Assembly (NCBI RefSeq): GCF_011492965.1
Contig: NZ_CP045121.1
Coordinates: forward strand, 3,410,001-3,474,000
Length of the DNA stretch: 64,000 bases
From: Rubrobacter marinus
GTDB taxonomy: Bacteria; Actinomycetota; Rubrobacteria; Rubrobacterales; Rubrobacteraceae
Direction of reading: 5' to 3'
The position numbers and the translations under genes were made by a program. Positions 54,355 through 63,820 of the stretch are shown here, piece after piece (the first letter of the stretch is position 1; the number at the start of each line of letters is the position of its first letter). The notes under the pieces were generated by a model. The model was given only the letters and a program-made list of their open reading frames with translations. It was not told the origin of the DNA and did not search any database.

Positions 54355-55512
54355 TTGATCAAGGAAGACCGCGGATTGCAGGAGCTACGCCAGGGCGTGC
54401 GGGAGGTCTGCGACAGGTTCCCGAACGAGTACTGGCGGGACCTGGACGCGAAGCGCGAGTACCCCGAGGGGTTCGTGCGGGCGATGACCGAGTCCGGCTA
54501 CCTGGGGGCCCTCATCCCGGAGGAGTACGGCGGGATGGGGTTGGATCTCACGGCCGCCTGCGCCATCCTGGAGGAGGCCAACCGCTCGGGCGCGAACGCC
54601 AACCCCGCCCACGCCCAGATGTACACCATGGGCACCCTCCTCAGGCACGGCTCCGAGGAGCAGAAGAGGGAGTACCTCCCGAAGATAGCGAGCGGGGAGC
54701 TGAGGCTGCAGGCCTTCGGCGTCACCGAGCCCGACGCGGGCACGGATACCACCCAGATCACCACCTTCGCCAGGCGCAGCGGCGACAAGTACGTCGTCGA
54801 CGGACGCAAGATCTACATCTCGCGGGTGCAGTACTCGGACCTCATGATCCTGCTCGCCCGCACCACCCCACTTGAGGAGGTCGAGAAGCGCTCCCACGGC
54901 CTCTCCGTCTTTATCGTGGACCTGCGGGAGGCCGGCGACCGCCTCGGGGTCAAGAGGCGCCGGGTGATGATGAACAACTTCACCAACGAGCTCTCCTTCG
55001 ATGGGGTGGAGGTTCCGGTGGAGAACCGCATCGGGGAGGAGGGCAACGGCCTCCGCTACATCCTCGACGGCATGAACGCCGAGCGCATCCTGATCGCCGC
55101 CGAGTGCGTAGGCGACGCCCGCTTCTTCCTCGACAGGGCCGTGGCAAGGGCGAAGAAGCGCGAGGTCTTCGGCAGGCCCATCGGGCAGAACCAGGGCGTG
55201 CAGTTCCCCATAGCCCGCGCATACGCCAACCTCGAGGCGGCGAACCTGATGGTGCAGAAGGCCGCGGGCCTCTTCGACCGGGGGGAGGGTTGCGGCGCCG
55301 AGGCCAACATGGCCAAGCTCCTCGCCGCCGACGCGAGCTGGGAGGCGGGCAACGTCGCCATGCAGACCTTCGGAGGCTACGGGGTGGACGCCGAGTACGA
55401 CATCGAGAGGAAGTTCCGCGAGACGCGCCTCTACCAGGTCGCCCCGATCTCCACGAACCTCATCCTCTCCTACGTCGGCGAGCACGTGCTCGGGATGCCC
55501 AGGTCCTTCTAG
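54355..55512 (+). CDS. acyl-CoA dehydrogenase
   Basis: A 385-residue FAD enzyme of the normal family length, with FGVTEPDAGTDTTQI (FAD/substrate motif), RIGEEGNGLRYILDGMNAERI and the C-terminal QTFGGYGVDAEYDIER region. Start TTG 54355, 49 bp after the MmgE gene. It should desaturate a short or branched acyl-CoA produced by the CoA-transferase whose gene starts immediately after its stop codon. Confidence 0.92.
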   Translation: MIKEDRGLQELRQGVREVCDRFPNEYWRDLDAKREYPEGFVRAMTESGYLGALIPEEYGGMGLDLTAACAILEEANRSGANANPAHAQMYTMGTLLRHGSEEQKREYLPKIASGELRLQAFGVTEPDAGTDTTQITTFARRSGDKYVVDGRKIYISRVQYSDLMILLARTTPLEEVEKRSHGLSVFIVDLREAGDRLGVKRRRVMMNNFTNELSFDGVEVPVENRIGEEGNGLRYILDGMNAERILIAAECVGDARFFLDRAVARAKKREVFGRPIGQNQGVQFPIARAYANLEAANLMVQKAAGLFDRGEGCGAEANMAKLLAADASWEAGNVAMQTFGGYGVDAEYDIERKFRETRLYQVAPISTNLILSYVGEHVLGMPRSF

Positions 55513-56672
55513 ATGCTGCCGCTGGAAGGGATCACGGTGGTCTCGCTGGAGCAGGCCGTCGCCGCCCCCTTCGCCACCCGACAGCTCGCCGACCTCGGCG
55601 CCCGCGTCGTCAAGGTCGAGCGCCCAGGCGCCGGCGACTTCGCCCGCTCCTACGACGGGACCGTCAACGGCATGTCCAGCCACTTCGTCTGGCTCAACCG
55701 CTCCAAGGAGTCCCTCGCCCTCGACCTCAAGCAGGACGCCGCCAAGGGGGCGCTGCGCAGGCTCGTGGCCGGGGCGGACGTCTTCGTGCAGAACCTCGCC
55801 CGGGCGCGGCCGAACGGCTCGGCTTCGGGGCGGAGGCGCTGAGGGGGAGGACCCCGGCCTGGTGCACTGCTCGGTCTCCGGCTACGGCGGGGCGGCCCCT
55901 ACACGGAGAAGAAGGCCTACGACCTTCTGGTGCAGTGCGAGGCCGGGCTCGTCTCGATCACCGGCACGGAGGAGGCCCCCTCCAAGGTCGGCATCTCCGT
56001 GGCGGACATAGCGGCCGGGATGTACGCCTACTCGGGGGTGCTCTCGGCCCTGTTCCGGCGCGGGAGGACGGGGGAGGGGGCGACGATCGAGGTGTCGATG
56101 CTGGAGGCCTTGGGCGAGTGGATGGGCTTCCCGGCCTACTTCTCCGGCTACGGCGGCGAGGAGCCGAGGAGGAGCGGGGCGAGCCACGCGGCGATAGCGC
56201 CCTACGGGCCGTTCGCCTGCGCCGACGGCGGGGTCGTCTTCCTCGGGGTGCAGAACGAGCGGGAGTGGGAGCGGTTCTGCGGCGGGGTGCTGGGGAGGGA
56301 GGGGATGGCAGGGGACGAACGCTTCGAGACCAACTCCAAGCGCGTCGAGAACCGCGACGCGCTTCGCGCCGAGATAGAGGGCGTTTTCTCCGGGCTCTCC
56401 GCCGAGGAGGCCGTGGGGAGGCTGGAGGGGCGGGGATCGCCAACGCGAGGATGCGCGACGTGAAGGGCTTCCTCGATCACCCGCAGCTCGAAGCGCGCGG
56501 GCGCTGGCGGGAGTTCGGCTCTCCGGCGGGCCCCCTGCGGGCGCTCCTGCCGCCGGCGACGCTCGCGGGGACGGAGCCGGTGATGGGGCCGATCCCCGGG
56601 GTCGGGGAGCACAACGGCTCGATCCTCGCCGAGCTCGGCTACGGGGACGCGGAGATCTCGGCCCTGTCGTAG
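55513..56672 (+). pseudogene. class III CoA-transferase (CaiB/BaiF family), four frameshifts
   Basis: Pieces in all three frames form a 387-residue CaiB/BaiF enzyme, beginning LEGITVVSLEQAVAAPFATR and including KKAYDLLVQCEAGLVSITGT, which carries the catalytic Asp. Breaks lie in G or C runs at 55799-55801, 55852-55855, 55889-55892 and 56427-56430; one base added to each gives a continuous frame to 56672. The ATG abuts the acyl-CoA dehydrogenase stop, so the genes are one operon. Role: moving CoA from an acyl-CoA to a free acid. Confidence 0.82.
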
Positions 56673-56874
56673 CTCGGAGCGAGGATTTGTAAGAATTTCG
56701 GTGGTTGCCACCGATCGGAGAGGACCCGTCCTCGGGAGGCTTCGATCGGTCGGCTCGGAGGGTCCCGCCCGCGCCTAACCGCTACGATCCCCGCTCGTCC
56801 CCACGCGTAGCGCGTCGTGCGGGGCTGGCGGAGGATCTTCGGTCCGGCGGCGTCCGACCGCTAGTGCCAGCGGC

Positions 56875-57624
56875 TCACGTGGTCCGCCGGCGCATCTGTA
56901 GCCGGTAGGAGTAGCGTTCGGAGTTGTAGAAGCTGATGGCGAGTTCGACCGGGGTGCCCTCCGTGTCGAAGTAGGTGCGGTCCGTACGCAAGCAGGGCTC
57001 GCCGGCCTCCCCGTCGATGAGCGGCGCGACCTCCGCGGGGGTCGGGACGGCGGTGATGACCTGGTTGGCCCCCGCGACGGTGCCCGGCATGAGCTTCTCG
57101 AGGGTGCCTATAACCGTTCCGACGCCCTTGGCGGGTAGGGCCTCGGATTCCGCGAGACGCTGGCCCAGCTCGGGCGGGAGGTAGACGTGGGTGAGGCCGA
57201 AGGGGGCGCCCTCGTAGAAACGCCGCAGCGCCAGCGCGGCCACCACCTTGGTCGGTAGCTCGAGGCGGAGCGCGGCCTCCTCCTCGGGGATCAGCTCGAT
57301 CCGCTGCAGCAGCTCCATCTCGGTGCCGGCGAAGGCTTGCAGGTCCTCGATGGCGCCGATCGAGCGCACGTAGTGGCGCTGCTGCGAGAAGTTGGTGGGG
57401 AAGGTGCCCCTTCCCGCCACCCTGTACACGAGGCCCTCGCCCACGAGGTCCTGGAACGCCCGCCGGACCGTCTGGCGGCTCACGCCGTACGTCTCCGCGA
57501 GCTCGACCTCGGTCGGCATCTGCTCGCCCATCTTGAAACGCCCCTCTTCGAGCGCCGAGCGAAGATCCTCGGAGAGCCGCTGATGGGCAGGCCCGGTCTG
57601 GCGTCTGTGCTCCGAACGCCTCAC
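56875..57624 (-). CDS. GntR family regulator with UTRA domain
   Basis: A 249-residue paralogue of the regulator at 49830 (same length once GTG 57624 is taken as the start; a TTG at 57660 is the alternative). Winged helix MPTEVELAETYGVSRQTVRRAF, then UTRA domain with GTVIGTLEKL. It stands between the MmgE-ACAD-CoA-transferase operon and the second HyuAB operon and could control either; related half-palindromes occur upstream of both. Confidence 0.88.
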   Translation of the reverse strand: MRRSEHRRQTGPAHQRLSEDLRSALEEGRFKMGEQMPTEVELAETYGVSRQTVRRAFQDLVGEGLVYRVAGRGTFPTNFSQQRHYVRSIGAIEDLQAFAGTEMELLQRIELIPEEEAALRLELPTKVVAALALRRFYEGAPFGLTHVYLPPELGQRLAESEALPAKGVGTVIGTLEKLMPGTVAGANQVITAVPTPAEVAPLIDGEAGEPCLRTDRTYFDTEGTPVELAISFYNSERYSYRLQMRRRTT

Positions 57625-57941
57625 TTTTCCACCAGGAGCACCCTTACGGACGGATCGCAACCACGACTACGCAAGGGTCGAACGGCTATGCATCTCGCCA
57701 GTCTCACTGGCGCCACCTCTCTGCCGAGTGAACCGAAACCTTTTCCCTGCTCGAATTCTAACTTATTCTTACCCTACCGGTCCTGCCGTATAAAACGGAC
57801 GGGCTTCTAAGCGGCCCCGGCGTCCCGGCACCGAACTCCGTCCCGATCCCGGCGCAGCGCGACAACGAGCCGCATCGATCGGCCGGGTGCTCGCCGGCTC
57901 GGGAACTACGGCGAGGACGCCGGACGGGGCTCATGGAACGG
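57625..57941. other. intergenic region upstream of the second GntR gene
   Basis: 317 bp holding an AT-richer stretch near 57745-57790 that probably contains the regulator promoter. No gene, palindromic operator or hairpin stands out. Confidence 0.45.
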
Positions 57942-58400
57942 TCAGACACCGAGGGAGTAGTGATGGAAGGCTTCGTCCCGCCGCCAACCTTTCCGCTCGT
58001 AGAGGTGTTGCGCGGGGTTGTCCCTCGCCGTCTTCAGCTCCAGTCCCTTTGCCCTCGTCTCGACCGCCAACCGCTCGGCGCGATCCAGCAGGGCGGAGGC
58101 GATGCCCCGCTGCCTGGCCTCCGGCACGACGAACAGGTCGTTGAGGATCCAGACCCGCTTCGCGGAGACCGAAGAGAACGACGGGTAGAGCTGCGTGAAG
58201 CCGACGGGCGCCTCGCCCTCCATCGCGAGAAAGACCACGGACTCGTCCCTCTCCAACCGTTCGAGCAGGAAGCGGCGCGCTCCCTCCGGGTCGGAGGGCT
58301 GCCCGTAGAACCGGCGGTACCCGTCGAACATCGGCGTGAGGAGCTCCACGTGCTCGACGGTGGCCCGGGTAATGACCGCGCCGGGGTCTTTGCGTGCCAT
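57942..58400 (-). CDS. GNAT family N-acetyltransferase
   Basis: A 152-residue acetyltransferase. The acetyl-CoA-binding motif is RQRGIASALLDRAERLA after the beta-strand LNDLFVVPEA; the C-terminus YERKGWRRDEAFHHY closes the fold. Stand-alone members acetylate amines or antibiotics; no substrate can be assigned. Its coding strand matches the HyuAB operon, but a strong terminator lies between them. Confidence 0.88.
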   Translation of the reverse strand: MARKDPGAVITRATVEHVELLTPMFDGYRRFYGQPSDPEGARRFLLERLERDESVVFLAMEGEAPVGFTQLYPSFSSVSAKRVWILNDLFVVPEARQRGIASALLDRAERLAVETRAKGLELKTARDNPAQHLYERKGWRRDEAFHHYSLGV

Positions 58401-58490
58401 TCGCGTCTCCTTGCTTCGCGCTCGCCCGATCTCGTGGCGTTATCGGGGAACACGCGCTTGTGGAAGGGACCGGGTCCCGTAACCGGCGGC

Positions 58491-58528
58491 GCCGTCCCGC
58501 GCGTCAGCACGGTGACGCGCGGGACGGC
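58491..58528 (-). terminator. very strong hairpin after the second HyuAB operon
   Basis: Perfect 16-bp GC-rich stem (58491-58506 with 58513-58528) and a 6-base loop, 17 bp past the HyuB stop codon. Confidence 0.75.
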
Positions 58529-58544
58529 GGCCGTTGATACGGCC

Positions 58545-60518
58545 CTAGCCCCTGGGGGAACCGTTCTGCCAGTGCGGTACCGTGCGCCGCTGGAGCATCG
58601 CGCGGAAGCCTTCGGTGGTCTTCGGCAGCAGCTCGCCGGTGCCCCAGTCCAGGATCACGCCGTGGCGCCGGATAAGCTCGCTCGTCCCCACCTCTCCGCC
58701 TCGGTAGCGCGCGGCCAGGGCTTCGGGGTCCTCCTCCAGCCAGCTCAGCCGCTTCTCCCGTATCTCGGCCCGCTCCTTACGAGTGGCCCCTTCGTCCACC
58801 TCCCACTCCGCGAGTTCGGCGTCGACCTCCCTCACCACGACGCCGTAATCGCGCCTCGCGCCCTCGACCGTCACGTACCCGTCCGCGACGTCCTCACGGA
58901 CGGCCTCCGGGTCGCGTAGCAGAGGATCTCCGTAGCCTCCCCCTCCCGCGGAGGGACGCGTGAACTCGTCGCCCTCCCCCACCTCGACGTTGGAGAAGAC
59001 GGCGCCGAGAAACTGCCCCTGGGGCCTCTCCTTGTTGAGCCAGACGCCGTGCGGGATCGAGGGCAGGCCGCCCTCTATGCCCCAGGTGATGGAGCGCGCC
59101 CGGTCGCAGCAGTAGGACATGACCGTGTCGTCGAGCTGGGTGAGCGTCCCGCCCTTCTCGACGCCGCAGCCGCCGCGGAACCGGCCCGGCCCGCCCGAGT
59201 CGGCGACGATGTGGTGGGCCGAGGTGACGACCGGTGAGAGGCGCTCCTGGCCCTCGAAGGGCTGCACGGCCAGTCCGACGCCGAAGACCGGCGAGGTCGC
59301 GTTCGAGCCGTCCTTGCCGTTGCGCCCGCCCCAGCCGCCGACCATCCAGTCGTACCACATGAAGAACGGAGCGTCCTCCGTGCGCCGGTCCCGGCCGCCG
59401 ATCAGGAGGTACTCCAGGTTGAAGCAGCAGGCCAGGGCACGCTCGGGCATCACCCGCGACCACAGCTCGAAGAGGGCGTTCATGATCTTCTCGTAGGCCC
59501 CGCTGCAGAAGCCGGTAACCGCCGTCGGCCACGGGGCGTTGACGACGGTGTTCTCCGGGAGGTTGGCGTCGATCACGCGGTAGAAGCCGGAGTTCAGGGG
59601 CACCTCCGGGAAGAAGGTCTTCGTCCCCGCGACGATGCCGGAGAAGCCCGTGCCCATGCCCGCGTTGAGGAACGTCCCGATCACCGGGTGGCTGCCGGAG
59701 AGGTCGTAGAGGATCTGATCTTCCCGGATGGTCATCTTGACCTTGATGGGGATCAGGCCCTCCTCGGCGCTCGGGTCCCCGTCGATGTAGTCCTCTGTCT
59801 CCCAGGTCCCGTCGGGGAGCTCCGAGACCCGCCGCCGCGTCAGGCGCTCGACGTAGTCCTGGACCTCGGCGAAGGCCGTCAGCAGGGTGCCCTTACCGTA
59901 CTTCTCCACGAGCCGCAGGATCTCGCGCTCGGCGACCTTCGTGGCCTCGGCCTGGGCGAGCAGGTCGCCCTCGACGTCGCCCGGCGCCCGGGTGTTCGAC
60001 GTCAGAAGGTTGACGACGTCCTGGCGGTAGTGCCCCCTGTCCCAGATGCGGATCGCCGGGATGCGCAGGCCCTCGCCGAAGTGGGCCTTGGCGCTGATGT
60101 CGAACGAGCCGGGGACGGTGCCGCCGACGTCGGCCCAGTGGCCGGCGGACTGGGCGAAGGCTATAAGCTCGTCCCCGACGAAGACCGGGCGGATGATGCG
60201 CACGTCGTTGAAGTGGGTGCCGCCGACGTACGGGTCGTTGATGGCGAACACGTCGCCGGGGTGGATGTCGCCTTCGAAAGCCTCGATCACGGCCTTCGCC
60301 GTGAAGTGCAGCGTCCCGACGTGCACGGCGATGTCCTGCGTGCCCTGCATCACCGTGTTCCCCTCGGCGTCGCAGATCGCGTTCGAGAAGTCGCGCGCCC
60401 AGATCACGAACGAGTGGCAAGTCCTCAGGATCTGCTCGGCCATCTCGTCCACGACGGTCGTCAGGGCGTTCTTCAAGACCTCGAAGGTCACGGGATCCAG
60501 CGTCTGCTTCTCTGTCAC
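58545..60518 (-). CDS. hydantoinase B/oxoprolinase family protein (HyuB-like)
   Basis: A 657-residue HyuB protein. GTG 60518 is chosen since it overlaps the HyuA stop by four bases (GTGA) and has GGGAGG upstream. Family blocks: DPVTFEVLKNALTTVVDEMAEQ, INDPYVGGTHFNDVRI, GGGGYGDPLLRDPEAV. The much longer open frame upstream is a shadow of HyuA. Not accompanied by a small cysteine-rich subunit, unlike the copy at 1334, so it may be an ordinary ATP-dependent hydantoinase or oxoprolinase. Confidence 0.88.
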   Translation of the reverse strand: MTEKQTLDPVTFEVLKNALTTVVDEMAEQILRTCHSFVIWARDFSNAICDAEGNTVMQGTQDIAVHVGTLHFTAKAVIEAFEGDIHPGDVFAINDPYVGGTHFNDVRIIRPVFVGDELIAFAQSAGHWADVGGTVPGSFDISAKAHFGEGLRIPAIRIWDRGHYRQDVVNLLTSNTRAPGDVEGDLLAQAEATKVAEREILRLVEKYGKGTLLTAFAEVQDYVERLTRRRVSELPDGTWETEDYIDGDPSAEEGLIPIKVKMTIREDQILYDLSGSHPVIGTFLNAGMGTGFSGIVAGTKTFFPEVPLNSGFYRVIDANLPENTVVNAPWPTAVTGFCSGAYEKIMNALFELWSRVMPERALACCFNLEYLLIGGRDRRTEDAPFFMWYDWMVGGWGGRNGKDGSNATSPVFGVGLAVQPFEGQERLSPVVTSAHHIVADSGGPGRFRGGCGVEKGGTLTQLDDTVMSYCCDRARSITWGIEGGLPSIPHGVWLNKERPQGQFLGAVFSNVEVGEGDEFTRPSAGGGGYGDPLLRDPEAVREDVADGYVTVEGARRDYGVVVREVDAELAEWEVDEGATRKERAEIREKRLSWLEEDPEALAARYRGGEVGTSELIRRHGVILDWGTGELLPKTTEGFRAMLQRRTVPHWQNGSPRG

Positions 60519-62539
60519 TTCGCGCCTCCCACGTGGACCAGTATGTTCGAGTAGCCGTCGACCTCCGCCCCGTCCCCCGGCGGCACGACGACCGTGGAGT
60601 CGAGCTGCTCGACGATCGCCGGGCCGTCGATCCTCGCCCCCGGCCTGAGACCGTCCCGGCGATAGACCGCCGTGCGGAGGGCTTCTCCGTCGCCGAACAC
60701 CACCTCGCGGTAGTTCTCGGGCTCGGGCTCGTGTTCCTGGGGTTCCTCGTACGGGAGCTCGGGCTTGGGGATCGTCCCGATGGCCGCGACTCGGAGCCCG
60801 TAGATCTCGACGGGCTGCCCCTCGCGCTTGTAGGTGTGCTGCCGCTCGTGCTCCTCGTGGAAGCGAGCCGTGAGGGCGTCGAGGGACGCGACCTCTCCCT
60901 CCACAGGTATCTCCAGCGAGCGCCACTGCCCGAGGTAGCGCATGTCCACGGAGCGCACCAGCCGAACGTCTTCCTCCCCGATCCCCTCGGCTCGCAGGCG
61001 CTCGCGGGCCTCCCCTTCCAGCGCCTGGAAACGGGCCTCGATCTCCGGGGGCTCCGTCTCGTCCGCGGGGACCAGGCGCATCTCCGAGAAGTCGTGCCGG
61101 ACGTCCACGAGCAGGCACCCGAGGGCGGAGGTGATCCCCGGGTTCAGCGGGACGAGCACGGTCGGGATGGAGAGCTCGCGGGCGAGCTCCGCCCCGTGCA
61201 GCGGCCCCGCGCCGCCGAACGCGACGAGCGCAAAGTCCCTCGGGTCGTGCCCGCGCCGGATGAGCGCTAGCCGTATCGCGTCGGCCGAGTTGGCGTTCGC
61301 AACCTGAACGACCGCCCGGGCTGCCTCTACGGTATCGAGCCCCAGCGGCCCCCCGACCTTCCCTATGGCGCCCTCCGCCTTCTCGCGGTCCAGCGTCATC
61401 GCGCCCCCGATAAGCTCCGCCCCGAGCCTGCCGAGGACGAGGTTCGCGTCCGTGTTCGTCGGCTCTTCGCCCCCGAGGCCGTAGCAGGCGGGGCCGGGGT
61501 TGGAGCCGGCCGACTGCGGGCCGTTCCTCAGGGAGCCCGCGGCGTCGATCCAGGCGATGGACCCGCCCCCGGCCCCGATGGTAAGGACCTCGACGCTCGG
61601 GAACCGTATCGGGTATCCGTACTCGACGTACCAGTCGTTCGTGACGCGCGTCTCGCCGTCGACCATAACGGAGATGTCGGCGCTCGTCCCGCCCATGTCG
61701 AAGCCCACGGCGTTCTCGTATCCCGCGAGCCTGGCGATGTGGCCGCACGCGATGGCCCCGGCGGCGAGACCCGAGGAGGCGAGCCGCCCTCCCAGGCGCT
61801 CGACCGCCTCGGTCGTCATCACCCCGCCGCCGGAGTGGAGGAGCAGGACGTCACCCCTGTACCCGCCCTCCTTCATCCGCTCGGCGAGCCGCCTGGCGTA
61901 GCCGCCGACGAGCGGGGAGAGCACGGCGTTAGCCACCGTGGTCGAGAACCGCTCGTGTTCGAAGATCTCCGGCAACACCTCGCTGGAGGTCGAGACCGAG
62001 ACCCCGGGGAGCTCCTCGCCGAGGATCTCCTTGACCCGCTCCTCGTGCCCGGGGTTCGCGTGGGAGTTTACGAGGCAGACGGCGACGGTCTCTATTCCAC
62101 GGCGGCGGATCAGGTGCGCCACCCGCCGGAGTTCTTCCTCGTCCACGGGCTCCAACTCCCGCCCGGAGTAGTCGACGCGCTCGGAGACCTCGAAGCGGTC
62201 GCGACGCCTGATGTACGGCGGGGCGACGTCCTTGTAGGCGTCCCAGAGATCCTGCTTGGTGCCGCGACGGATCTCGATCACGTCCCGAAACCCCTTCGTG
62301 GTGATCATCGCCGCCCTCGGGAAGCTCCGCGTGATCAGAGCGTTGGTCGCCACCGTCGTGCCGTGGGAGAACAACCCTATCTCCCCCATCTCGACCCCGA
62401 CCGCCCGTATGCCGTCGAAGACGGCGTCTATGGGATCCTCCGTCGAAGATACCTTCCCGACGCGCGTCGTCCCGCTCCCGTCGTCGAACACGCACACATC
62501 TGTGAAGGTCCCCCCGATATCTACCGCCAAATGCAGCAC
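60515..62539 (-). CDS. hydantoinase/oxoprolinase family protein (HyuA-like)
   Basis: A 674-residue HyuA protein with AVDIGGTFTDV at the N-terminus and GFDMGGTSADISVMV in the second lobe. GTG 62539 (AAAGGGG upstream) is preferred; residues upstream of it in the open frame are not homologous. Paired with the HyuB gene that overlaps its end. The sequence AAAAGTGCGTACATTT about 120 bp upstream may be a GntR operator. Confidence 0.88.
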   Translation of the reverse strand: MLHLAVDIGGTFTDVCVFDDGSGTTRVGKVSSTEDPIDAVFDGIRAVGVEMGEIGLFSHGTTVATNALITRSFPRAAMITTKGFRDVIEIRRGTKQDLWDAYKDVAPPYIRRRDRFEVSERVDYSGRELEPVDEEELRRVAHLIRRRGIETVAVCLVNSHANPGHEERVKEILGEELPGVSVSTSSEVLPEIFEHERFSTTVANAVLSPLVGGYARRLAERMKEGGYRGDVLLLHSGGGVMTTEAVERLGGRLASSGLAAGAIACGHIARLAGYENAVGFDMGGTSADISVMVDGETRVTNDWYVEYGYPIRFPSVEVLTIGAGGGSIAWIDAAGSLRNGPQSAGSNPGPACYGLGGEEPTNTDANLVLGRLGAELIGGAMTLDREKAEGAIGKVGGPLGLDTVEAARAVVQVANANSADAIRLALIRRGHDPRDFALVAFGGAGPLHGAELARELSIPTVLVPLNPGITSALGCLLVDVRHDFSEMRLVPADETEPPEIEARFQALEGEARERLRAEGIGEEDVRLVRSVDMRYLGQWRSLEIPVEGEVASLDALTARFHEEHERQHTYKREGQPVEIYGLRVAAIGTIPKPELPYEEPQEHEPEPENYREVVFGDGEALRTAVYRRDGLRPGARIDGPAIVEQLDSTVVVPPGDGAEVDGYSNILVHVGGAK

Positions 62540-62660
62540 CTGTTCGGCCCCTTTCCCGAGTCCCCGACGCGACGAAGGCAGGCTACCCCGGCCCTCGTTC
62601 GGTCCTCTGCGCCGCACCCGAGCCCCCGCACCGACCTCTCCTCCGGACGCGCGGCGGTAC

Positions 62661-62676
62661 AAAAGTGCGTACATTT
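62661..62676 (-). promoter_or_regulatory. imperfect GntR-type palindrome upstream of HyuA
   Basis: AAAAGTGCGTACATTT pairs half-sites AAAAGTGC and AAATGTAC and shares GTGCGTACAT with 50688. No clear promoter boxes. The rest of 62540-62870 shows no gene. Confidence 0.4.
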
Positions 62677-62870
62677 GGGTACACTACGCCGCACGGAATT
62701 CCGGGTCAAGGCACGCGGTCGAACCCGTCGCTCTGCTCCGGCGGGGGGTGGCTCTCGCCCGAACGTCGGTCGGCTCCGGTGGGGTACGTTCGGCGGCCTG
62801 TTATGGGGTTTCGATCGCCGCCCCCTCTTCCGCGGCAGTAGACGACGTTGGAGATGCCGTAAGGAGGTAG

Positions 62871-63026
62871 ATGGCCGGCGGGAGAACGAGCGCCACGGTA
62901 CCGTCGGTGCCGCGCTGGTCCTCCTCGGGGCGTCAAGGGCGGGTGCTTCTGGCCCGTGGGGGCGGACGCGAGGGCGGTGGTAGCGGCGAGGAGGGCCGGG
63001 TGGGGGATCCGGACGGGCCGCGGTAG
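62871..63026 (+). CDS. possible short leader ORF (51 residues) coupled to the thioesterase gene
   Basis: ATG 62871 directly follows AAGGAGGTAG, the best ribosome site in this area, and the TAG stop abuts the thioesterase ATG. The product is rich in Gly, Arg and Ser and has no recognisable fold. It may be a coupling leader, or the AAGGAGG may be chance; the thioesterase itself lacks a good ribosome site. Confidence 0.35.
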   Translation: MAGGRTSATVPSVPRWSSSGRQGRVLLARGGGREGGGSGEEGRVGDPDGPR

Positions 63027-63770
63027 ATGAGGACGAGATGGTTTCCCTACGGGACGCGGCAGCCGAACGCCCGGCTGAGGCTTCTCTGCCTCCCTTACGC
63101 CGGGGGCAACGCGCGCATGTTTCGCTCCTGGGGCGCGGAGATGCCCGAAGGGGTGGAGGTATGCCCCGTCGAGCTACCCGGTCGCGGTACGCGGCGGGGC
63201 GAGGGTTGCGTCTCGAGCATGTCTTCGCTCGTGGAGGCGATGGTGGAGGAGACCGAGGCGCTGCTCGACCTGCCGCTCGCCATCTTCGGCTACAGCATGG
63301 GGGGCCTCGTCGGCTTCGAGCTCGCCCGGGTGCTCAGGCGCCTGTACGGCCGGGAGCCCGTGGCGCTGCTGGTCGCGGCACAGAACGCGCCCTCGGTGCC
63401 GCTGGAGCGCCCCACCGCCCGCGGCTCCACCGACGAGGAGTTGAGCGCCGCCCTCTACCGCTCCGGGGGGATGCCCGCGGAGGCGCTGGCGAACGACAGG
63501 TTCATGCGCGCGTTCCTGCCGGTGCTGCGCGCGGACTACGCGGTGGTCGACACCTACGCCTACGCGCCCGAGCTCCCCTTGAGTTGCCCCATCCACCTGT
63601 ACACCGGGACGGAAGACGCGCTGGTGAGCGAGCGCGGCCAGGAAGGATGGCGCCGGGAGACGTCCGGCCCCTTCGTGGTCCATCGCTTCCCCGGGGGCCA
63701 CTACTTCGTGCGGGAGGCCGAAGGGCCGTTTCTGGCCTCGGTCTCAGGCGTGCTGCGCGAGCTTCCTTGA
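63027..63770 (+). CDS. type II thioesterase / alpha-beta hydrolase
   Basis: A 247-residue thioesterase of the GrsT/RifR type. LCLPYAGGNARMF at the N-terminus, nucleophile S90 in FGYSMGGL, and His near 229 in GGHYFVRE. These enzymes clear misloaded carrier proteins of NRPS or PKS lines. No NRPS or PKS gene is in the window; one may lie beyond the right edge, or the enzyme may hydrolyse other thioesters. Confidence 0.87.
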   Translation: MRTRWFPYGTRQPNARLRLLCLPYAGGNARMFRSWGAEMPEGVEVCPVELPGRGTRRGEGCVSSMSSLVEAMVEETEALLDLPLAIFGYSMGGLVGFELARVLRRLYGREPVALLVAAQNAPSVPLERPTARGSTDEELSAALYRSGGMPAEALANDRFMRAFLPVLRADYAVVDTYAYAPELPLSCPIHLYTGTEDALVSERGQEGWRRETSGPFVVHRFPGGHYFVREAEGPFLASVSGVLRELP

Positions 63771-63820
63771 GCAGGAGCCTCCCTGGGATGGCGGGCTCGA
63801 AGCGGCCGTCGCGGGAGGAC

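Noticed and set aside
60519..61748. Upstream extension of the second HyuB frame to more than 1000 residues
   Set aside because: It overlaps HyuA out of frame, is Arg-rich and lacks homology; the GTG at 60518 with GTGA overlap is the natural start.
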